DNA from: Saccharofermentans sp.
GTDB taxonomy: Bacteria > Bacillota > Clostridia > Saccharofermentanales > Saccharofermentanaceae
Assembly: GCA_024403695.1 (NCBI GenBank)
Contig: JAKSRI010000015.1
Coordinates: 1-61,914 of the forward strand
Length of the DNA: 61,914 nucleotides
Direction: 5' to 3'
Shown here piece by piece: positions 1 through 8,290 of this stretch (positions are counted from its first letter, which is position 1; each line of letters begins with the position of its first letter). Position numbers and translations under genes: made by a program. The notes below the pieces were generated by a model. The model had not been told where the DNA came from. It ran no database searches and worked only from the letters and a program-made list of their open reading frames with translations.

Positions 1-374
1 TATACAGAATCGGAATATATAAATAGCATTGAAAAGAGAGAATTTTATAGTGAGTATTTATGGTGGCATACATATTGGTGATTTTGGAGAACAATATAAG
101 GAACATTTATTGATGTAATGACTACAGATGCAAATTTCAATTCACTTAGAGAGTAGATTTTTCTGATAATTCACATTATTTATATACTGAGAATGAATGG
201 GAAAATCAATAATGTAGATTAACGTAGCGGAATGCGAATATAGTCTAATCTATAATAAAGTTATTATAGATGAACTTCAGAAAAAATGTCCGTATATTAA
301 ATTCTATAAGTCATAATATTACTTATTAGAGTGCTACGAGTTTATTTAATATTTGGATGATTAATGCTTTAGCT
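1..374. other. AT-rich stretch without an intact gene
   Basis: No open frame of convincing length is present. All frames are broken by stops within about 30 codons. Short pieces read like protein (for example the peptide YGGIHIGDFGEQYKEHLLM from about 58 to 117), so this may be a decayed gene, but I cannot name the family. It lies downstream of the minus-strand mraY and I see no clear terminator for that gene here. Confidence 0.4.
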
Positions 375-1343
375 TCAAATGCTACATAAGAAAATTATAA
401 GAATATAAAAGATATCAACTACAAGTCCGAATCCAACGATAACAGCCCATGTCTTAGGCACTGACAATCCCTTGCGCTTTTTAAGGTGATCGTGAACAGG
501 AGTAATGAGATTCTTAAGGATAATGACCTTCTTATGTGTAAGACGACCGATAGTAATCTTAAGAATGCTAAGACCGCCATCAAGAAGGAAAGGAAGACCT
601 ACGATAAGGTATGCGAATGGAACCTTCATATACATAGCGTAGAAGGCGATAAAGAAACCGATTGCACGGGAACCAGCATCACCCATGAGCATTTTGCTAG
701 GGAAGTGGTTGAACCAGAGATAAGCAGCGATAACTGCTACGAGGATAAGACCTGACACAGCCTTTGTAACATCAAAACCATCCATAATACTTCCAGCAAC
801 TGTAATAGTCACGAGTGTCAGAATAGTCAGGGATCCAGAAAGTCCGTCAACACCATCTGTAGCATTTGTCGCGTTAATACTTACGATAAAAAGAATACAT
901 GCGAGAATAGCATAAATTACAGCTGGGATATCAAAGGATGCACCTCCGATGCTGATATAAACTTCGCTGCCAAAGAAGCAGACGAAGAAGATGGCACCCA
1001 GAATCGCAATTCCAAAGTCAAGCGCGCCTTTGATGTATTCACCCCAAGGTGCTGCAGAACGGTCATCAAGGAATCCGCAGACCATGGATGCGAGAACAAG
1101 CACTAACATGAGGATAAAGCCAACGGAGTGCTCAGCGAAGATAAGCGCCATAACTGTGAAAACGAGCACGAAATAAAAACCAACGCCAGTAGGCTTTCCG
1201 ATATTTACTTCTGAGCCAGCAGCGAATTTACGACCACGGTCGTGACCAAGAAGTTTACCTCCAAAAGGAAGGAACCAAAGTGCGGCAAAAGTGCCACCAC
1301 AGGCAAGAATCATAGCGATAATTATATAAATAGTATCTGGCAT
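375..1343 (-). CDS. mraY: Phospho-N-acetylmuramoyl-pentapeptide-transferase (MraY)
   Basis: A 322-residue polytopic membrane protein. MraY transfers phospho-MurNAc-pentapeptide from UDP to undecaprenyl phosphate on the cytoplasmic face, forming lipid I for peptidoglycan. Family landmarks are visible: a KPTGVG loop (50-55), FLDD with the paired aspartates (91-94), NATDGVDGLSG (160-170), FPSKMLMGDAGS (214-225) and a PVHDH cluster (282-286) matching the family's HHH loop. About ten hydrophobic segments are spread through the chain. The gene stands alone and diverges from argS rather than lying in a mur/dcw cluster. A WecA-type enzyme is the alternative, but the KPT and PVHDH motifs favour MraY. 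Confidence 0.88.
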   Translation of the reverse strand: MPDTIYIIIAMILACGGTFAALWFLPFGGKLLGHDRGRKFAAGSEVNIGKPTGVGFYFVLVFTVMALIFAEHSVGFILMLVLVLASMVCGFLDDRSAAPWGEYIKGALDFGIAILGAIFFVCFFGSEVYISIGGASFDIPAVIYAILACILFIVSINATNATDGVDGLSGSLTILTLVTITVAGSIMDGFDVTKAVSGLILVAVIAAYLWFNHFPSKMLMGDAGSRAIGFFIAFYAMYMKVPFAYLIVGLPFLLDGGLSILKITIGRLTHKKVIILKNLITPVHDHLKKRKGLSVPKTWAVIVGFGLVVDIFYILIIFLCSI

Positions 1344-1422
1344 AAATTTTCCCCTCGTTTATTAACCTAGTTAATAACCTTACTTTTAACTTTATAAAAA
1401 CCTACGTAATTATACAAAAAAA

Positions 1423-1431
1423 TGCTATAAT
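1423..1431 (+). promoter_or_regulatory. Extended -10 promoter for argS
   Basis: TGCTATAAT is an extended -10 (TGn plus perfect TATAAT), about 44 bases before the argS start codon. No good -35 is seen at 17 bases. The 131-base divergent gap to mraY holds the control regions of both genes. Confidence 0.55.
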
Positions 1432-1474
1432 TCAAAAGTTAAAGTTATATATAAAAATAAAAAGGAGACTTTTT

Positions 1475-3205
1475 ATGGATCATAAGTCAAATATTGCATC
1501 AACGATCGCGCAGATTACTGGACTCGAAGTAGAGCAGGTTTATAAACTCATCGAGATTCCACCTCAGTCAGATATGGGAGATTATGCTTTCCCATGTTTT
1601 GTCCTCGCGAAGACACTTAGAAAAGCTCCACCAATGATTGCTACAGAACTCGCTGCTAATGAGAAGTTCGCTGAGTCTGATATCTATACTGTTAAGAATG
1701 TTGGACCATACCTTAATTTCTTCATCGATCGTGGTTTCATGGCTGCTGATACATTATCTGCTGTTAACGAAGCTGGTGATAATTATGGTACAGCTAATGA
1801 AGGCGAAGGTAAGAATGTTATCGTTGAGTATTCTTCTCCTAACATTGCTAAGCCTTTCCACGTAGGACACGCTTTCACAACAATTCTTGGTAATTCCCTT
1901 GCTAGAACTTATAAGAAGCTTGGTTATAACGTAGTAAGAATGAATCACCTTGGTGACTACGGTACACAGTTCGGTAAGCTTATTACTGCTTACAGACTTT
2001 GGGGTGACGAAGCTGCACTCGAGGAAGATCCAATTAAGGAGCTCCTTAGAATTTATGTTAAGTTCCACGAAGAGGAGAAGAATGATCCTTCTCTTACTGA
2101 GTCTGCAAGAGAGAACTTTAAGAAGCTCGAGGATGGCGAGGAAGAGGAGTATAAGCTTTGGAAGCGTTTCCGTGACATGTCCCTCGTTGTATTCGAGAAG
2201 CTCTATAAGAGAATGGGCGTAGAATTTGATAACTACAATGGTGAGTCTTTCTATTCTGATAGAATCCCAGCTGTTGTTGATATGCTCCGTGAGAAGAATC
2301 TTCTCGAGGAGTCTGAGGGTGCTCAGGTTGTAATGCTTGAGGAGTATGGTCTTCCACCATGCATCATCCTTAAGTCTGATGGAACAACTATTTATGCATC
2401 ACGTGACCTCGCTGCAGTACTTTACCGTGACGAGACATACCATTTCGACAAGAACATCTATGTTGTAGGTATCCCACAGGCACTTCACTTTAAGCAGGTA
2501 TTCTCCGTTTTGAAGAAGGCTGGTTATGAGTGCGCTGATGACTGCGTACACGTTGGATTTGGTCTTGTTAAGTTCAAGAACATGAAGTTCTCCACAAGAG
2601 AAGGTAACGTAGTTCTTCTCGAGGACCTTATTAATGAGTCTGTAAGCAAGGTTAGAGAGATTATCGCTAAGAATGCTCAGGACAGAGGCGATAACATGAC
2701 TGATGCTGAGATTGATGAGATTGCCGAGAAGGTTGGACTTGGTGCAGTTGTTTATACATACGTTAAGTCCGGTCGTGAGCGTGATATCGTATTCTCTTGG
2801 GAGGATATGCTCGACTTTAATGGTGATACAGCACCTTATCTTATTTACACATATGCTCGTACACGTTCTATTCTCCGTAAGGCTTTGGATCAGGGATTTG
2901 CTCCAGCTACTGATAAGGAGACACTTAGCAAGTTAACATCAGATGATGAGTACGAGCTTATTAAGTCTATTGGTGATTTCCCAGAGGCTGTAAAGAAGGC
3001 TGCAGCTACTTATGAGCCATTTATGATTTCACGTCAGATTTCTCTTGTTGCACGTAACTTTAATCGTTTCTACAACAACTCTAGAATTCTTGGCGCTGAT
3101 TCTGAGGAACTTACAAAGGCAAGACTCGCAGTTTGTGAAGCTGTTTGCTCCACATTGAAGTCTGGTCTCGATCTCCTTGGTATTGATGTAGTGGAGAAGA
3201 TGTAA
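1475..3205 (+). CDS. argS: Arginyl-tRNA synthetase
   Basis: A 576-residue class I aminoacyl-tRNA synthetase that charges tRNA-Arg with arginine. The HIGH signature appears as HVGH (129-132) after the family-typical SSPNIAKPFHVGH stretch. The KMSKS-like loop appears as MKFSTREGNVV, as is common in ArgS. The C-terminal anticodon-binding (DALR) domain ends in ARNFNRFYNNSRIL...CSTLKSGLDLLGI, which is typical. Length is normal. The start is supported by AAAAAGGAG upstream. It is followed after one base by the peptidase gene, suggesting a three-gene operon with 3207-6370. Confidence 0.95.
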   Translation: MDHKSNIASTIAQITGLEVEQVYKLIEIPPQSDMGDYAFPCFVLAKTLRKAPPMIATELAANEKFAESDIYTVKNVGPYLNFFIDRGFMAADTLSAVNEAGDNYGTANEGEGKNVIVEYSSPNIAKPFHVGHAFTTILGNSLARTYKKLGYNVVRMNHLGDYGTQFGKLITAYRLWGDEAALEEDPIKELLRIYVKFHEEEKNDPSLTESARENFKKLEDGEEEEYKLWKRFRDMSLVVFEKLYKRMGVEFDNYNGESFYSDRIPAVVDMLREKNLLEESEGAQVVMLEEYGLPPCIILKSDGTTIYASRDLAAVLYRDETYHFDKNIYVVGIPQALHFKQVFSVLKKAGYECADDCVHVGFGLVKFKNMKFSTREGNVVLLEDLINESVSKVREIIAKNAQDRGDNMTDAEIDEIAEKVGLGAVVYTYVKSGRERDIVFSWEDMLDFNGDTAPYLIYTYARTRSILRKALDQGFAPATDKETLSKLTSDDEYELIKSIGDFPEAVKKAAATYEPFMISRQISLVARNFNRFYNNSRILGADSEELTKARLAVCEAVCSTLKSGLDLLGIDVVEKM

Positions 3206-3206
3206 T

Positions 3207-4916
3207 ATGTACGAAGCTGGAATGGAGTTAATGCCGTTTTTTAAGAACATTAAGTATGTTCGTCCTAGTGTCGAGGAATTTACAGAGGTTGTTCGTGAAG
3301 TAAGACTTAAGCTCATGACTTCTCAGGATCCAGATCAGGCCTATGAGGCGATTATGGAGTATGAGAAACAGCTTAGTAAGTTTGATACTGCTTTCGCGCT
3401 TTGTATGATTCTTCATGACTTGGATACTTCTAATGAGTTCTATGGTGATGAGCTAGAATTCTTTGATGAGGCTAATGCGGCTGTGGCAGAGCTTTGTTCC
3501 GCTGTGCTTACAGGTATTCTTAACTGTCCTTGCGCTGACAAGCTTCGTGAGAAGTATGGCGACATGATTTTTAAGAAGGCCGTTAACCAGAAGGAGATTA
3601 TTTCTAAGGAAGTAATCGAAGATCTGGCAAAAGAGTCATCTCTCGAGAATGACTATTCACAGATTCAGTCAGAGGCTGAGATTATGTTCAGAGGGAAGTC
3701 CCTTAATTTGAGCCAGCTTTCTGTATATCTTGAGGCAACTAATCGTAAAGTTCGTAAGGAAGCTCATGCTGCTTTGGATAGCTACTATATGAGCAAGAAA
3801 GAGACTTTCGATAAGATTTACGATGACATGGTTAAGATTAGAACAACCATTGCCAAGAAGCTTGGTTTCAATACATTTACTGAGCTTGGTTATAAGAGAA
3901 TGGAGCGCTATGACTATAACGCTGAGGACGTAAGAAAGTTCCGCGACAATGTAGTTAAGTATATCGTTCCTATTACTACTCAGATTCGTAAGCTTCAGAA
4001 GGAGAGATTGGAAGTTGACGAGCTTATGTTCTACGATTTGCCATCTCTTTTCCGTAAGGGTAATCCAACACCTATCGTTCCAGGTGAGGGTTATGAGAGA
4101 GTAGCAGGAGATTTCTTCCATAAGATTTTCGGTGTTGATCCTAGCTTCTTTGATGTGCTTTCTGAGCATGGATTTACAGACTTGCTTTCTCGTAAGGCAA
4201 AGTCTACTGGCGGTTACTGCATGTATCTTGAAGATTATGCCATCCCATTTATTTTCATGAATGGTAATGGTACAGCCGATGACGTTGCTACTATTGTCCA
4301 TGAGGGTGGACATGCTTATGCTGCTATTAAGAGTGCAGAGGTTACACCATTTATCGAGTGTCTCTCACCAACATTGGAGACATGTGAGATTCATTCCACA
4401 TCCATGGAGTTCCTTTCTTATCCATTCATGGACATGTTCTATGGCGATAAGGCTGACCAGTACAGAGAGCTTCACATGACACAGGCGCTTTTGTTCCTGC
4501 CTTATGGATGTATGGTAGATGAATATCAGCATATTGTTTACGATAATCCTGATATGACTCCTGATGAGCGTCATGCTGCATGGAAGTCCTTAGAGGAGAA
4601 GTATCAGCCAGGCATTAACTATGATGAGAATCATCCATTCCACGCTATGGGTGGTGCATGGATGAAGAAGGATCATATCTTTACAACACCTTTCTACTAT
4701 ATCGATTACTGTCTTGCACATATCTGCGCGCTTCAGCTCTGGGATGAGTCCCGTGAGGATATGAAGTCCGCATTGGCGAAGTACAACATCCTTTGTGGTA
4801 GTGGTGGAACAGATACTTTCCTTAAGCTTATTGCTCAGGCTGGACTTGAGTCACCATTTGACACAGGAGTTATGAAGAGACTTGCCTTTAGTGCTTGTCA
4901 GTTCTTAGAGTTATGA
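3207..4916 (+). CDS. pepF: M3 family oligoendopeptidase (PepF-like)
   Basis: A 569-residue cytoplasmic zinc metallopeptidase of family M3 that trims short peptides. The zinc motif HEGGH is at residues 365-369, followed by the downstream glutamate region (LSPTLETCEIHSTSMEF) that supplies the third ligand in this family. The N-terminal part is helical, as in the oligoendopeptidase F fold. The start codon lies one base after the argS stop, with GGAGAAG in the end of argS as ribosome binding site. The stop overlaps the next start as ATGA. No signal peptide is seen. Confidence 0.88.
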   Translation: MYEAGMELMPFFKNIKYVRPSVEEFTEVVREVRLKLMTSQDPDQAYEAIMEYEKQLSKFDTAFALCMILHDLDTSNEFYGDELEFFDEANAAVAELCSAVLTGILNCPCADKLREKYGDMIFKKAVNQKEIISKEVIEDLAKESSLENDYSQIQSEAEIMFRGKSLNLSQLSVYLEATNRKVRKEAHAALDSYYMSKKETFDKIYDDMVKIRTTIAKKLGFNTFTELGYKRMERYDYNAEDVRKFRDNVVKYIVPITTQIRKLQKERLEVDELMFYDLPSLFRKGNPTPIVPGEGYERVAGDFFHKIFGVDPSFFDVLSEHGFTDLLSRKAKSTGGYCMYLEDYAIPFIFMNGNGTADDVATIVHEGGHAYAAIKSAEVTPFIECLSPTLETCEIHSTSMEFLSYPFMDMFYGDKADQYRELHMTQALLFLPYGCMVDEYQHIVYDNPDMTPDERHAAWKSLEEKYQPGINYDENHPFHAMGGAWMKKDHIFTTPFYYIDYCLAHICALQLWDESREDMKSALAKYNILCGSGGTDTFLKLIAQAGLESPFDTGVMKRLAFSACQFLEL

Positions 4917-6370
4917 GATTACCTGAAGAATTTATATCACGAATGAAGACCCAGCTTAAGGAAAGCGGGGTTACTGAAGAAGGATACTGGGAGAGTTTTG
5001 ACGAGACTCCTCTTAAGGGTCTGCGTCTTAATCGCGCCAAGGTCTCTGAGGAAGACTATGAGGTGGTTCTCGGCAACCTGAACGAAAGCGTTGACAAGGT
5101 GCCATGGTGCGCGTCTGGTTTTTATACTGAGGCTGAGGCAGCAGGTAATGACCCTTATTACCATGCTGGTGTTTACTATCCTCAGGAGCCTTCCGCCATG
5201 CTTCCAGCTGAGGTAATGGCTGCAAAGCCTGGTGATAAAGTTCTTGATTTGTGTGCCGCTCCTGGTGGTAAGGCTTGCCGTCTTGGTGAGGACCTTAAGG
5301 GAGAGGGCCTTCTTATTGCTAACGAGATTTCGGAAAATCGTGCGAAAGCACTTCTTCGTAATATCGAGCGCATGGGTATCAGTAACTGCGTAATTTTAAA
5401 TGAGACTCCAGAGAGACTTGCCCCAAGGTTTAGTGGTTATTTCGACAAGATTCTTGTTGACGCACCATGTTCCGGTGAGGGCATGTTCAGACGTGATCCG
5501 GCTGCTACTAAGAGCTGGGAGAAATATGGTCCTGTTCAGTGCATCGCGCTTCAGAAGTCCATTATCGAGATGGCTCACCTTATGCTTAAGCCAGGTGGCG
5601 AAATGGTTTACTCCACATGCACTTTCTGCGATGGTGAGGACGAGATTCAGATTAAGGAGTTTATAGAGCGTCATCCTGAGTATTCTGTTATTGCTCACCC
5701 TGAGATAGAGGGTGTAACTCATGCTGGTGAGGATTCTGTTCTTCCTGGTTCTATGAGAATCTGGCCTCATCTTACTCGTGGTGACGGACATTTCTGCGTT
5801 CATCTTAAGAAGAGTGAGGACGCTGATGTGGAGGTTAGTGAGCTGGAGAAGATTCCATCTTATAAGCGTAAGCGCAGTGATAATTATGGTTTTGGTAAGT
5901 CCCGTGAGGCTCTGTTCGAGTTTATGGGAACTATCCTTAACAAGGATGCGGCGAAAGCGTTTAAGAACGACTCTAACGATAACTTTGTGCTCCATTCAGG
6001 ACGTGTGCATCTCCTTAATGTAGAAGAGAGATTATTTAATGGTCTTAAGGTAGTTAAGCTTGGTCAGTATCCAGGTGAGATTAAGAATACATCTGTAGAG
6101 CGTATTTTTATTCCATCACATTCATTGGCCCTAGCAATTAAGTTTGATGATATTCGCGAAGATTCTGTAGTAAGTCTTAGTCGTGATGATGACAGACTCA
6201 TCAGATATCTTAAGGGCGAGACAATTATTGTAGACTTTAATGAGTTCCCAGTACTTAAGAAAAAGGGCACTATTGTTATTGCTGTTGGTAAGTATCCATT
6301 AGGCTTTGGAAAGATTACTTCTGACGGATCTATCAAGAATCAGTATCCAAAAGCGTGGAGATTGCTCTGA
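4913..6370 (+). CDS. RsmF/NSUN-type RNA (cytosine-5) methyltransferase
   Basis: A 485-residue SAM-dependent methyltransferase of the NOL1/NOP2/sun family, likely acting on 16S rRNA. It shows the SAM loop CAAPGGKA (from residue 114), the PCSGEGMFRRD motif (Cys186) and YSTCTF (Cys236); these two cysteines are the catalytic pair in the family. The C-terminal third resembles the RsmF B/PUA-like extension, ending in YPLGFGKI...NQYPKAWRLL. I chose the ATG at 4913, which overlaps the pepF stop (ATGA). An in-frame TTG at 4895 is possible but would overlap more and lacks support. A second, distinct family member (rsmB) lies at 34276. Confidence 0.85.
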   Translation: MRLPEEFISRMKTQLKESGVTEEGYWESFDETPLKGLRLNRAKVSEEDYEVVLGNLNESVDKVPWCASGFYTEAEAAGNDPYYHAGVYYPQEPSAMLPAEVMAAKPGDKVLDLCAAPGGKACRLGEDLKGEGLLIANEISENRAKALLRNIERMGISNCVILNETPERLAPRFSGYFDKILVDAPCSGEGMFRRDPAATKSWEKYGPVQCIALQKSIIEMAHLMLKPGGEMVYSTCTFCDGEDEIQIKEFIERHPEYSVIAHPEIEGVTHAGEDSVLPGSMRIWPHLTRGDGHFCVHLKKSEDADVEVSELEKIPSYKRKRSDNYGFGKSREALFEFMGTILNKDAAKAFKNDSNDNFVLHSGRVHLLNVEERLFNGLKVVKLGQYPGEIKNTSVERIFIPSHSLALAIKFDDIREDSVVSLSRDDDRLIRYLKGETIIVDFNEFPVLKKKGTIVIAVGKYPLGFGKITSDGSIKNQYPKAWRLL

Positions 6371-6469
6371 TTTTTTACAAATCTTGCTAACTTTTGCTCA
6401 AATCGTATACATTGAACCTTTGATGTTATAGAATCCAAATTGGAATAACATTTTAAAAGGGGTAGAGGT

Positions 6470-8290
6470 ATGCGTAAGATAATTGCGTCCGTTTTTGCTG
6501 TACTGACAATTTTCACTTGTTGTTTGATGACCACAACTAAGACCAATGCTGCGGTATATAGTGTAGAGTCTTTTGTAAAGCGTCTTTATAAAGTGTGTCT
6601 TGATAGAGATGCTGATGCTGCTGGTCTTAATGAATGGTCAAGTCTTCTTAAAACTAAAAAAGCAACGGGAATTTCTGCTTCATATGGATTTGTGTTCAGT
6701 AACGAGTTTCAGAGCAAGAATTGCAGTAACGAAGAGTTTGTTACTTATATGTACAACGCTTTCTTTGGCCGCCAGCCAGACGCTGTAGGACTTCAGGGAT
6801 GGGTAGATGCTCTTAATCAGGGTTATTCCAGAGAGCGAGTTTTCTGCGGATTTGCTAATTCTAATGAGTTTGCTATGTTGTGTAATGATTATGGAATCGT
6901 AAGAGGATATCACATTGAGGGATCCAACTATTCTCAGACTGGCCAGGTAAATCTTTTTGTAGACAGACTCTATTCTGAAGTTCTTAAGAGACCATGTGAC
7001 CCTCAGGGTATGGCGGACTGGACTACAGTGCTTGTAAACGGAAGTGCTACTGGTGCACAGGCTGCGTATGGATTTGTGTTTTCCCCTGAGTTCACTAGCA
7101 AGAATTATTGTAATTACTGTTATGTAGAAGTTCTTTATAAAGCTTTTTTAGGTCGTTCTTATGATTACAATGGACGTCAAGCCTGGGTTGATACACTTGA
7201 TAAGGGTGCAACGCGAGAAGAAGTATTCAATGGCTTCGTTGGTTCTGATGAGTTTATCCAGATTTGTAGTACATATGGCATACAAAATGGTTCACTTAAT
7301 TCATCTTCCAAGACATATAGTAATGGTGTTTGTTCAAAGTGTTCACGCACTTCTTTTAATGGACAAATAGCTGAAGGGCTTCGTGTCGAGGGGGGAGTTA
7401 CTTATTGTTACAGTAATGGTTATAAGTATAAAGGCTGGAAAAATTTAAATGGCAAATGGTATTTCTTTGGAGATGATTATAAATATCAGAAGAAGACAGG
7501 TTTTATAGAGAATAACTATGGCACCTTCTATTTGCTTGATGATGGAACTCCTGTTAAGGGATGGCAGAAAATTAATGGTAAATCTTATTATTTCTGGACT
7601 GATACAGGTGAATTATACAGATACACTGGTTGGAGATGGTTAGAAGATGATGAGCAGTATTACTATTTTAATGATGATCATCAGTGGGTAGTAAAACCAT
7701 ACTTCCAGCTCATTAATGATGACTGGTATTTCTTTACATTCAACGGAACTATGCTTACAGGCTGGATAGATTATCTGGATAACAAATTCTACTTTGATCC
7801 TTCGGGCTATTATAACGAAAAAGGTAGGATGGTTACTGGCTTCCAGACGATTAAGGATAAAAAATATTATTTTGAAGATAGCGGAGCTTTGCTTAAGCCT
7901 AATCAGTGGTACACAATTGATGGAAATAGATATTACACAAATAGTGATGGCTCTCTTGCTGTTGGTTTCTATCAGATTGGTAACCATAAGTACTTTTTCT
8001 ATAAAGATGGAACAATGGTTACAGGTTTTGTAAGTATATCACTATATTATATGAAAGATGGTAATTTGATAGGGAGTGGGAAAAGTGGCTCCTATCTATT
8101 TAATGATAAAGGTGAAAATATAGCATATCCAGGTCAAACAGTGGAAATTGATGGAGCGACTGTACGTTTTAGGGAAAATGGATCAATAAATGCTTATCAA
8201 GTAAAAGGAATTTTTAAAGATGGCCCAACCAGTCTGGGGCAAACCATTGTTTATGACTATGATTTATATCTGAAAAATGGTGGTATCTAA
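6470..8290 (+). CDS. Secreted DUF4214/cell-wall-binding repeat protein, paralog 1
   Basis: A 606-residue exported protein. Residues 1-28 are a signal peptide ending near TNA-A. Residues about 30-270 hold DUF4214-type repeats (VKRLYKVCLDRDADAAGL, YMYNAFFGRQPD, VDRLYSEVL, LYKAFLGR). A CxxC (Cys288, Cys291) follows, then aromatic, glycine-rich cell-wall/choline-binding-type repeats (GWKNLNGKWYFF and relatives) to the end. The first of four tandem paralogs, preceded by GGGGTAGAGG as ribosome binding site. The stop overlaps the next start by one base (TAATG), so translation is probably coupled. A surface adhesion or matrix role is inferred. No enzymatic domain is seen. Confidence 0.85.
   Translation: MRKIIASVFAVLTIFTCCLMTTTKTNAAVYSVESFVKRLYKVCLDRDADAAGLNEWSSLLKTKKATGISASYGFVFSNEFQSKNCSNEEFVTYMYNAFFGRQPDAVGLQGWVDALNQGYSRERVFCGFANSNEFAMLCNDYGIVRGYHIEGSNYSQTGQVNLFVDRLYSEVLKRPCDPQGMADWTTVLVNGSATGAQAAYGFVFSPEFTSKNYCNYCYVEVLYKAFLGRSYDYNGRQAWVDTLDKGATREEVFNGFVGSDEFIQICSTYGIQNGSLNSSSKTYSNGVCSKCSRTSFNGQIAEGLRVEGGVTYCYSNGYKYKGWKNLNGKWYFFGDDYKYQKKTGFIENNYGTFYLLDDGTPVKGWQKINGKSYYFWTDTGELYRYTGWRWLEDDEQYYYFNDDHQWVVKPYFQLINDDWYFFTFNGTMLTGWIDYLDNKFYFDPSGYYNEKGRMVTGFQTIKDKKYYFEDSGALLKPNQWYTIDGNRYYTNSDGSLAVGFYQIGNHKYFFYKDGTMVTGFVSISLYYMKDGNLIGSGKSGSYLFNDKGENIAYPGQTVEIDGATVRFRENGSINAYQVKGIFKDGPTSLGQTIVYDYDLYLKNGGI

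Noticed and set aside
3669..4313. A 214-codon open frame on the minus strand inside pepF
   Set aside because: Antisense shadow of a well-supported M3 peptidase with intact zinc motif; no start signals or recognisable domain.
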